The notes beneath the pieces are model-generated. The model saw only the letters and a list, made by a program, of their open reading frames with translations, searched no databases and was not told where the DNA came from. Of a stretch of 21,720 bases of DNA, positions 8,209-14,654 are shown piece after piece. The stretch's first letter is position 1. Every line of letters starts with the position of its first letter. Made by a program: the position numbers and the translations under genes. This DNA is from UBA5951 sp012269555 (GTDB taxonomy: Bacteria; Pseudomonadota; Alphaproteobacteria; Puniceispirillales; Puniceispirillaceae): the NCBI GenBank assembly GCA_038147755.1, contig JAYQTS010000009.1:1-21720 (forward strand), read 5' to 3'.

Positions 8209-8720
8209 GGTTTTGTATTTAATTCAATAACAGCTGAAATAATCTTATTATCAACCATAAATGGTCTATGATCGTTACTGTATAATGTTATTCGCATTTG
8301 CTTTGCATCTTCAGGGATTGTGTCGATATGAAACCAGCTATTATAAAGTCGAGCAATTTTATGTTCATCAATATACAAATGAGCATGCCCTATCCCATCT
8401 TTATGTTTGAGCCCAGCAGATTCTGGCGCAAATGTAAAATTACTGGTAATGAGATGTAGATTAAATCCAGATACAGGGTCAATTTGGAGTTCTGCTCTTA
8501 TTGATGGTTCCGCCCCATTTTTAGGGATCGCAATAGGCTCTGCGTGGGTTTCTGAGTGGCTAGTTTTGACTCCATGGTATGCGGTGTCTAAATGGTCCAT
8601 ATTATGCTTATGACCATCAAATGTAACATTGTTCGCACCAGCAATCATAAAGCCAATAAGCCCACTGAAAATAAAGCCAATCGCGCATAGGCCAAGTAAA
8701 CGGAAGTCTATTTTTCTCAT
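8205..8720 (-). CDS. Membrane-anchored, His-rich periplasmic protein of unknown function, linked to cbtAB
   Basis: A 171-residue protein with one N-terminal membrane segment (about residues 7-29, rich in Gly/Ile/Phe), then a periplasmic part. Residues 37-59 hold six histidines (37, 39, 43, 49, 55, 59) in an acidic context, a probable metal-binding linker. The C-terminal domain (about 72-168) looks like a small beta fold with GHAHLYIDEHKIARLYNSW and NDHRPFMVDNKII. I recognise the layout as a recurring hypothetical protein but not a named function. It lies 42 nt downstream of cbtA on the same strand, so a cobalt-binding or cobalt-donor role is inferred. Start ATG 8720 has AAAGG upstream. Confidence 0.75.
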   Translation of the reverse strand: MRKIDFRLLGLCAIGFIFSGLIGFMIAGANNVTFDGHKHNMDHLDTAYHGVKTSHSETHAEPIAIPKNGAEPSIRAELQIDPVSGFNLHLITSNFTFAPESAGLKHKDGIGHAHLYIDEHKIARLYNSWFHIDTIPEDAKQMRITLYSNDHRPFMVDNKIISAVIELNTKP

Positions 8721-8762
8721 TAGTAATAAAAGCCTTTATTTAATTTTTCTGTAAGGACTAAA

Positions 8763-9452
8763 TTAACTAGCAGTACGCACAGTTTCTTTATGAAGAAAAA
8801 AAGCAGACAACCCTCCTAGAATAGCCCATGAAACCAGACCTATTCCCAAAGCTCGGCTGGCAAAGAGGGCACCAATTTCTGTTGGTGCAGGGCCCGTAAA
8901 CACGTTTGGTTCAGGAGCTCCAAAAATATGAGGGGCAGTAATCAAAGCGATCCCAATAAAAAAGTATTTTATTTTTGGTTTGAAAGCAATTATCCAAATC
9001 CCAATTACGGTCAGAAAAACTGTTGTAAACCACCAAATCTGACGAGATTGAACCTCTGCTGTTGCTACTCCTGGCACTTCTGGTGGAAGTGAAATGGCTG
9101 GCGCAAGATGAACAGCGATATATCCAATTATACCCCAAACTATACCCTGATGAAACGTAATCCTATCACCTGATGTTTGCAACCGCAGTGTCATTGCGGA
9201 AATGAGTAAAAACGCATAGCCAATGTAAATAATCATACTGAATAGGAGGGAAAGTCCATCTCGAATTGGTTGTAGTGTGTCTAGGCTCTGTTGTGCACTA
9301 TTAGTAAATTCACCAAAATGCTTTAAAATACCGGTTTCATAAAGCTCTGAGTGAAGAAGTACGGGTTGTACGAAATACCATTGCAGCAAACCGGCCATCA
9401 AGCCGCCGAGTGAACCCGCAAACAAACCACTAACAAGAATTCGAAAAAACAC
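8763..9452 (-). CDS. cbtA: CbtA family predicted cobalt transporter subunit
   Basis: A 229-residue inner-membrane protein with about five hydrophobic segments. Seen: the N-terminal FAGSLGGLMAGLLQWYFVQP block, then HLAPAISLPPEVPG, ATAEVQSRQIWWFTTVF, a late APHIFGAPEP block, and a last helix. These match the CbtA family, predicted from comparative genomics to be a cobalt transporter associated with B12 synthesis; direct transport data are limited. The start is GTG 9452 with AAGGG upstream. It follows cbtB by 30 nt and precedes the His-rich protein. In many genomes cbtAB is controlled by a B12 riboswitch; none is visible here. Confidence 0.9.
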   Translation of the reverse strand: MFFRILVSGLFAGSLGGLMAGLLQWYFVQPVLLHSELYETGILKHFGEFTNSAQQSLDTLQPIRDGLSLLFSMIIYIGYAFLLISAMTLRLQTSGDRITFHQGIVWGIIGYIAVHLAPAISLPPEVPGVATAEVQSRQIWWFTTVFLTVIGIWIIAFKPKIKYFFIGIALITAPHIFGAPEPNVFTGPAPTEIGALFASRALGIGLVSWAILGGLSAFFLHKETVRTAS

Positions 9453-9482
9453 GCAGAAACAACCCTTATTTAGCTTACTAAA

Positions 9483-9653
9483 TTAGTGGCAGGGAAACCC
9501 TGTTGCGTGGCGCACATCATGAGCAGCATCATGCAATATATGGGATTGTGAATGACCAGCTACGTAAATAACTAGCAAACCAAGCAAAGCAGCAAAAATA
9601 ATGGACAGTATTTGGGATCTTGATTGGCTAAATGACTGAACGAGAGCAACCAT
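9483..9653 (-). CDS. cbtB: CbtB family predicted cobalt transporter subunit
   Basis: A 56-residue single-span membrane protein. Seen: a helix at about residues 14-33, then a C-terminal periplasmic tail carrying GHSQSHILHDAAHDVRHA and ending GFPCH. The His/Cys-rich tail is the hallmark of CbtB and probably binds cobalt ions (inference). ATG 9653 is preceded by AGGAAA at good spacing. The gene is first in a cbtB-cbtA-(His-rich protein) minus-strand operon. Confidence 0.93.
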   Translation of the reverse strand: MVALVQSFSQSRSQILSIIFAALLGLLVIYVAGHSQSHILHDAAHDVRHATGFPCH

Positions 9654-9890
9654 TGCTTTCCTTTCTTCGTTTTTTTTAAATTTAACCGAATAACATTTTA
9701 AAATTTTAACATCAATACTAACTGCATTACAGAATGAAAAAAAATTTTATGCAAGTATGATTTTGAAATTCTTTTCAAAAGAAATCAAGTTTATGCATTT
9801 TTATCGTAATTAAAATAAAAGTCTTGCCAATTTGTTGAGGAAACAAGTTTTTAAATGAAGAACTAACATAATTTGTTAGCAAATGATTTT
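9654..9890. other. AT-rich intergenic region upstream of cbtB
   Basis: No gene seen on either strand. It must contain the cbtB promoter (minus strand) and the 3' end of the DUF445 transcript. It holds two small hairpin-forming repeats, CTAACA-taatt-TGTTAG (9863-9879) and the one at 9761-9780. No conserved riboswitch core is visible. Confidence 0.5.
9761..9780. repeat. Perfect 8-bp inverted repeat with 4-nt loop
   Basis: TTTTGAAA (9761-9768), loop TTCT, TTTCAAAA (9773-9780). It lies between the DUF445 stop and the cbtB start. It is almost all A/T and not followed by a clear U-run, so it is a poor intrinsic terminator; an operator or weak terminator are both possible. Confidence 0.35.
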
Positions 9891-10573
9891 TTAAAGACTT
9901 TGAATCAATGATAAGGAAAAACCTATAACTCCACCAAGTAATCCACCCCATACAACAAGCCATCCGAGGTGAGATTGAATAATATCTTGAATAATTTTTT
10001 TTACTTGCACTGGAGTTAAATCTTTTAAACGATTATTAAGTATTGTTTCTATTTGGTTTTTAAATTCTTCAATGTTGGATGAAGATAAATTATTATTTGG
10101 TGCCTCGATAATTTGTTGGGTAATTTCAGATAATTTATCAATAATCGGTTCCCTCAATGGCTCAAGTGCTTTTTTGCCCCCAAACATTCCAAGCATACTG
10201 CTAAATTGAGAGGTCATTATCGCATCCGATAGGTTCTCAAAGATCACATCATAATCAATTTTTGAATAGATAGACTCCTCGACTTTTCCTCTGTTTGTTT
10301 TAAAAAGAGGGTAATGTTTTCTTGATTAAAAAATTCTTCCATCACAAGTGATTTTATACCCATTTTGAATTCTTCAAATTTGTTGGGTATGATTCCAGAA
10401 CCATATAGCAAAGGCACTTTTTCAAAAAGCATATGAATAGCAAGCCAGTTGGTAACACTGCCTGAAAGCGCGAATAGTCCAGTCATAAACAGGATTTGTG
10501 TTGAGTCTAATATTAGATATCCAGCAAGAACAACTACGACAGCTATAAAATTTGTTGCAACCGATTTGTTCAT
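9891..10573 (-). CDS. DUF445 family membrane protein, interrupted by one single-base deletion
   Basis: After repair, about 227 residues of the short DUF445 type. Seen from ATG 10573: two N-terminal hydrophobic helices (NFIAVVVVLAGYLIL, ILFMTGLFALSGSVTN), then WLAIHMLFEKVPLLYGSG and IPNKFEEFK, which are family hallmarks; a mixed helical central part; and a last membrane segment (LGWLVVWGGLLGGVIGF). A base is missing in the A run near 10282-10286: restoring one A joins TEEK to VEESIYSKIDYDVIFENL. The frame also allows upstream starts at 10591 and 10621, but ATG 10573 has the better context. Function of DUF445 is unknown, possibly envelope-related. Confidence 0.85.
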
Positions 10574-10825
10574 TGAGCCTGTTCCCTGCATTAAATGTTT
10601 TATAATTGCAGTAAATCGCAATTACCTAAAACTATTTTTTCATTAAGATAATAAACTGAATAAATGTAAATTTAAAGTTTCATCCGCTATTATATTTCTT
10701 CTAACGTGTTATAATAGTTAGGATAAACAGTATTTAGCTAATAACGTGGTTTTGGTTAATAAGTAAGGCATTGACTTTTTTAAAAAATTTGATGAATACT
10801 AATAAAAAAATTTAAGGCAAAGCAG
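10574..10825. other. Divergent intergenic region between DUF445 and DUF1538 genes
   Basis: AT-rich, no gene seen. It carries the best promoter-like sequence of the window on the plus strand (10707-10715). The long leader from there to ATG 10826 is about 100 nt; I could not see a conserved RNA structure in it. Confidence 0.5.
10707..10715 (+). promoter_or_regulatory. Extended -10 promoter candidate for the DUF1538 operon
   Basis: TGTTATAAT is a perfect extended -10 element (TGnTATAAT). The region where a -35 box should lie is A/T-rich without a good TTGACA match, which fits extended -10 promoters. A transcript would begin near 10722, leaving a leader of about 104 nt. Confidence 0.45.
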
Positions 10826-12580
10826 ATGCGATACTCAGACTATCTGAATCAAGTGAATGTTCGCCATAGAACGGTGAATTATAATTTACTCACATCAAAA
10901 AGTAAGTCTAAAGACAAAGGCTCGCTTGCACCACCAAAAATAGAGCTTTCTGCGAAGCAAGCTTTTGATTTGCTTGCCCCATATTGTTCATCCCGAATTA
11001 TGGAACAAGTAAAGGCTGTTGTACCGCTAGCCGCCTATTTAATGATTTTTCAAATTTTAGTTTTGCGTCATCCTATAGAGGCAGCTCTAATTTTGTGTCT
11101 TGGTTTAATTGCAGTAATCATAGGGCTTGCCGTATTCATGGAAGGTTTGAGTACCGGTTTGATGCCGTTTGGCACAATTATTGGAGATAATTTGCCAAAG
11201 AAAGCTTCGATGCCAGTGGTTCTTTGTATTATTGGTATATTGGGGGTTGGTGTAACATTTGCAGAACCTGCTATTGGTGCTCTGCAAGCATTTGGGTCGT
11301 CGGTCGATGTTAACGCTGCTCCTTATTTATATGAAATTCTTAACAACTGGACAATGCCGCTTGTTCTTATGGTTGGAGGCGGAGTAGGTATCGCAGCCAT
11401 CCTTGGGACAATTCGTTTTGTACGAGGATGGTCGCTAAAACCAATGATATATGGGGCTTTGTTCCCCGTTGTTTTATTGACTATTTATGCATGGTTGGAC
11501 CCAAATCTGAAGAGCATTCTGGGTTTAGCATGGGATTGTGGAGCTGTGACTACAGGTCCAGTTACCGTGCCCTTAGTTCTTTCCTTGGGTATAGGTATTG
11601 CTAACGCTGCCGGAAAAGGCAATTCATCTCTTTCTGGTTTTGGTGTGGTGACTATGGCCTCCCTTTTCCCTATTTTAGCGGTTCTCGTTTTAGCTATATT
11701 TGTTTCGCTGACGATTTCTCCAGAGGAAATAATAGCCGCAGCAAAAATGTCAGCCGTTACCATACAAACTGAACCTTCAATTTGGGAAAAAACACCTCTT
11801 GTTGAAATTGTGCTTGGCGTGCGAGCTATTTTACCGCTGGTACTTTTCTTGATGGCGGTTTTATTTCTTGTTCTTAAATCTTCACTACCTAACAGAATGA
11901 TTACAATTTATGGTCTTGCACTTTCCATCATAGGGATGTGTATTTTTAACATTGGTTTGACTTATGGGCTTGGTGCTATTGGCGCTCAAACAGGAAGTGT
12001 CTTGCCCGCCGCTTTCATGGAGTTGCCCATTAGTCAATTCTCACCAATTTATCCGGAGTTGGTTGGCCTTGCAATAGTGATTGGCTTTGCTTTTCTGCTC
12101 GGTTTCGGTGCTACTTTAGCAGAACCTGCTTTAAACGCACTGGGCATAACTGTACAAAACTTAACCAATGGTGCCTTTAAAAAAGAAATGTTGATGTATA
12201 GTGTTGCAAGTGGTGTTGCCATTGGAATAGCTTTGGGTATATCAAAACTTGTTTTAGGGTTTGACTTGATGATGGTGCTCTTGCCGCTTTATGGCGTTGG
12301 TATTCTGCTCACCATTATATCTTCAGAGGAGTTTGTTAATGTGGCTTGGGATAGCGCGGGAGTTACCACAGGGCCTGTCACTGTTCCGCTGGTATTAGCA
12401 ATGGGGTTAGGTTTAGGAAATGCTGTTTCTGCTGTAGAAGGGTTTGGAATATTGTCCCTTGCTAGTATTTGTCCCATTATAGCAGTATTAACTATGGGGG
12501 TGGCTATTAGAATAATGAATAAAAGCCAGGACAGCTCAACAGAAGATGAAATTGTGTCAGACGATCTTGTAAAGGACTAA
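10826..12580 (+). CDS. DUF1538 polytopic membrane protein with two internal repeats
   Basis: A 584-residue inner-membrane protein of unknown function. A cytosolic N-terminus of about 60 residues is followed by many hydrophobic helices. Two homologous halves are visible: TFAEPAIGAL (144-153) then WDCGAVTTGPVTVPLVL (236-252), and TLAEPALNAL (430-439) then WDSAGVTTGPVTVPLVL (508-524). Each VTTGPVTVPLVL block is followed by a Gly-rich GxGxxNA helix. Such a duplicated Gly/Pro/Thr-rich membrane fold suggests a transporter or channel with re-entrant segments (inference). The C-terminal 20 residues are acidic and charged. A PII-like gene begins 2 nt after the stop, which supports ligand-controlled transport in the manner of AmtB-GlnK; the substrate is unknown. 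Confidence 0.85.
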   Translation: MRYSDYLNQVNVRHRTVNYNLLTSKSKSKDKGSLAPPKIELSAKQAFDLLAPYCSSRIMEQVKAVVPLAAYLMIFQILVLRHPIEAALILCLGLIAVIIGLAVFMEGLSTGLMPFGTIIGDNLPKKASMPVVLCIIGILGVGVTFAEPAIGALQAFGSSVDVNAAPYLYEILNNWTMPLVLMVGGGVGIAAILGTIRFVRGWSLKPMIYGALFPVVLLTIYAWLDPNLKSILGLAWDCGAVTTGPVTVPLVLSLGIGIANAAGKGNSSLSGFGVVTMASLFPILAVLVLAIFVSLTISPEEIIAAAKMSAVTIQTEPSIWEKTPLVEIVLGVRAILPLVLFLMAVLFLVLKSSLPNRMITIYGLALSIIGMCIFNIGLTYGLGAIGAQTGSVLPAAFMELPISQFSPIYPELVGLAIVIGFAFLLGFGATLAEPALNALGITVQNLTNGAFKKEMLMYSVASGVAIGIALGISKLVLGFDLMMVLLPLYGVGILLTIISSEEFVNVAWDSAGVTTGPVTVPLVLAMGLGLGNAVSAVEGFGILSLASICPIIAVLTMGVAIRIMNKSQDSSTEDEIVSDDLVKD

Positions 12581-12582
12581 TC

Positions 12583-12939
12583 ATGAGTAATCGAACAATA
12601 ACTTACCTTTCTAATGCATGTATGATTACATGCGTGGTTCAAAATAATCTTGCAGAAACTGTTTTGGAAGCCGCTAAGAACAGTGGTGCACAAGGTGCTA
12701 CCATTAATTATGCGCGAGGTACGGGAGTGCGTGAGCGTCTTGGATTACTTGGTGTTACTATTGACGAGCAAAAAGAAGTTATTCGAATTATCGTATCAGA
12801 GGACCAGGCTGATTTGATTTTTGAAGCTATGTTTCTGGCAGGCAAACTTGATACGCCTGGGAAGGGTATCATGTTTATGACCAAGTTAGATAGAGTTGCT
12901 ACCTACATTCCCGATGCTGTTTTAAATTCAATAGAATAG
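12583..12939 (+). CDS. PII-like signalling protein
   Basis: A 118-residue protein with the layout of a PII (GlnB-like) trimer subunit: a first strand (CMITCVVQ), helix, GAQGATINYARGTG (35-48), a T-loop-like stretch, strand EVIRIIVSE, helix, and a C-terminal TPGKGIMFMTKLDRV block (91-105) resembling the PII nucleotide-binding B/C loops. The T-loop tyrosine of canonical GlnB is not evident, so uridylylation is unlikely. AAGGA lies just upstream, overlapping the DUF1538 stop region. It probably binds an adenine nucleotide and regulates the DUF1538 protein (inference from operon and family). Confidence 0.82.
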   Translation: MSNRTITYLSNACMITCVVQNNLAETVLEAAKNSGAQGATINYARGTGVRERLGLLGVTIDEQKEVIRIIVSEDQADLIFEAMFLAGKLDTPGKGIMFMTKLDRVATYIPDAVLNSIE

Positions 12940-12956
12940 ATTGCTTGGAGATCATC

Positions 12957-13247
12957 ATGAAAGTCGAAATTGGTGCGCTAGTTGAAAAAGAATATGGCCA
13001 ATTAGTAAAAGATGAAATTTCTCAGGTTAAGGGTGTAGAGTATGTTTTTTTTGCAACAGGGCGCTCAAACGATTTATTTGACCAAAAACAATTCGGGAGC
13101 TTCGGTGAAGCATCCATTATTACGATAATAGCAGAAGAAGCTTGCAAGGACGATGTATTTGATCAGCTTTTTTCGCTATGTGAACTACATACTAAAAAAG
13201 TGGAGTGGTTTTACATGTCAAATCCAATAGCACGGTCTACAGTTTAA
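12957..13247 (+). CDS. Small ferredoxin-like-fold protein, possibly a divergent second PII-like regulator
   Basis: A 96-residue protein that I cannot assign firmly. The predicted order is strand (KVEIGALVEKE), helix, strand (GVEYVFFATG), a loop rich in Asp/Phe/Gly (40-55), strand (ASIITIIAEE), helix, strand (KKVEWFYMS). This beta-alpha-beta-beta-alpha-beta pattern is the PII/ferredoxin-like fold. The loop would sit where PII has its T-loop. ATG 12957 is preferred over an in-frame TTG at 12945 because TTGGAG lies upstream of the ATG. It starts 17 nt after the PII-like gene, in the same operon. Confidence 0.7.
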   Translation: MKVEIGALVEKEYGQLVKDEISQVKGVEYVFFATGRSNDLFDQKQFGSFGEASIITIIAEEACKDDVFDQLFSLCELHTKKVEWFYMSNPIARSTV

Positions 13248-13312
13248 ATTTATTGTCCGGTATTATCTAAAATGCATTATTAAGATACTGGTTCAAAAAT
13301 GGACGATTTTTT

Positions 13313-13711
13313 ATGAAAAAAATTGTTGTAAAAAGAAATGAGACTATTTTTGAATCTGGAGCTAAAGCTGATTCTGTTTACCTAATTGTTTCTGGAGAAA
13401 TAGGAATTTTCCTTCCAACTAATAATTCAGACAAACCAGATTTTATTCTTGGTGAAAACGAAATATTTGGAGAAATGGGCGTGATAGATAAATCCTTACG
13501 CGCAGGAAGGGCAGACGCATTAAGCGATGCAAATTTGATTAAAATCAGCCAACATGAGTTTAATGACAAATTATCCAAATCCGATCCTTTTATAACTGGT
13601 TTAACCAGAGTTTTGGTCACACGCATTCGTGGGTTGTTGAAAAAAACCACTACAAAAAAAAATTTAACAAATTCAGACATCGAACCGGCCAATCAAGAAT
13701 CTGATTCTTGA
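13313..13711 (+). CDS. Stand-alone cyclic nucleotide-binding domain protein
   Basis: A 132-residue Crp-like cNMP-binding beta-roll without a DNA-binding domain. Seen: ETIFESGAKADSVYLIVSGEIGIFL (residues 10-34 region), then the phosphate-binding cassette FGEMGVIDKSLRAGRADA (52-69) with Glu54 and Arg63 at the positions that bind ribose and phosphate, and a C-terminal helix; the last 30 residues are polar and Lys/Asn-rich. The Ala after Arg63 replaces the usual Thr/Ser, so ligand choice is uncertain. It lies 65 nt after the PII-like operon on the same strand and may belong to it, and is 4.3 kb from a cyclase. It overlaps the convergent hydrolase by 19 nt. Confidence 0.85.
   Translation: MKKIVVKRNETIFESGAKADSVYLIVSGEIGIFLPTNNSDKPDFILGENEIFGEMGVIDKSLRAGRADALSDANLIKISQHEFNDKLSKSDPFITGLTRVLVTRIRGLLKKTTTKKNLTNSDIEPANQESDS
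13693..13711. repeat. 19-bp palindrome shared by the 3' ends of two convergent genes
   Basis: TCAAGAATCTGATTCTTGA is an inverted repeat with 9-bp arms around one central T. Both stop codons (TGA at each end) and the last five codons of both genes lie in it, so both proteins end in QESDS. It could fold as a short hairpin in either transcript, but there is no U-run for a classical terminator. Confidence 0.9.
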
Positions 13712-14511
13712 AAGAAATTTAGAATTTCTTCATAAGTTTCCTCACTTTTGCAATCTTTCCTGTAGGTAAAGTGACCTTTTTTACATGTATACCCAATTAT
13801 TTTTGGGTATAATTCATTGGATTTGAGAAAAACATTTAAATCTTCAGGCCTGTTAAACGGGTCATCACTGTATGCAAAAATCAGGAAATCTAGTGTTTCA
13901 GCTTCCAAAATCTCATTAATTTGTTTAGGTCTTAAAACTTTGCGCCAAATTGGGAAAATATTCGTCTCATAACGAGGGCCTGCAAAAGCTGGAGCAAATA
14001 AAACACCTCTGTTAAAACGGTTTGGCAAAGCCCTAGCGGCCATCAATGCCGTCCATCCTCCTGCAGAAAAACCAGCAAGGAAAATATTTTCATTATGAAT
14101 TCCCAATTCGTTTAACTGGCTTAATAATTTTTCCAATTCAGAAACTCGTTTGTATATAAACGAGCCTTTTTCCGAACCATCAGTAGCCGTAGAACAAAGA
14201 TAATACACAGAAAAATCAAGTTTATTAGCAGCAAGCATTAAACTCTTTGGCGGCAAATCAACATCACATTTATGATTGCTTGGAACTGCTGGTCTTTTCG
14301 TCCCATGCAGCCAAATAATAACTTTACTTTCATGACTAAATGGCAGGGATTGGATGTTTCGGGTTTCTGGAGGATAGTGTGCAAATTTTTGCTCAACTGA
14401 AAGAAATCGGGATGAGCCAGATTTACTCGCAATTGTATTTGTAGATGAGCAAGATGAAAATAGCAAAATAATTACAAAAATATGTGGAAAATAACCGGCT
14501 AGTTTAGACAC
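13693..14511 (-). CDS. Lipoprotein alpha/beta hydrolase
   Basis: A 272-residue protein with a signal peptide (hydrophobic residues 8-19) ending in a lipobox-like LFSSC, so Cys21 is probably lipidated. The alpha/beta-hydrolase fold is shown by IIWLHGT (oxyanion HG at 69-70), the nucleophile Ser149 in GFSAGG, an acidic candidate at Asp216/217 in AYSDDPF, and His247 in KKGHF. Relatives include esterases and peptidase-S9-like or dienelactone-hydrolase-like enzymes; the substrate is unknown. It probably acts in the periplasm or at the outer membrane. The last 19 nt overlap the convergent CNBD gene. It is divergent from the FecR-TPR gene. Confidence 0.82.
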   Translation of the reverse strand: MSKLAGYFPHIFVIILLFSSCSSTNTIASKSGSSRFLSVEQKFAHYPPETRNIQSLPFSHESKVIIWLHGTKRPAVPSNHKCDVDLPPKSLMLAANKLDFSVYYLCSTATDGSEKGSFIYKRVSELEKLLSQLNELGIHNENIFLAGFSAGGWTALMAARALPNRFNRGVLFAPAFAGPRYETNIFPIWRKVLRPKQINEILEAETLDFLIFAYSDDPFNRPEDLNVFLKSNELYPKIIGYTCKKGHFTYRKDCKSEETYEEILNFFQESDS

Positions 14512-14654
14512 AGTTTCACCAATTAGTAAGTTGAAATAAGGCTTTTATAATAGGTTTATCTTAAATAACATGTAAATAGATAAAAAATAACTCTATGTGG
14601 CATGATACATTTCTGTTATCGTTTCGTTGTTTAAGTTTAAAAAAGTATTAAGTT
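14512..14654. other. Divergent promoter region, hydrolase / FecR-TPR gene
   Basis: A 143-nt AT-rich gap with no gene. A TATAAT hexamer at 14546-14551 is present without a convincing -35 box. Confidence 0.35.

Noticed and set aside
10449..10646. Plus-strand frame of 65 codons over the DUF445 gene
   Set aside because: Antisense to a region with clear DUF445 motifs; no ribosome site.
13257..13290. Possible hairpin CCGGTAT ... ATACTGG between the second small regulator and the CNBD gene
   Set aside because: The loop is about 20 nt, one pair is G-U, and no T-run follows, so it is not a credible terminator.
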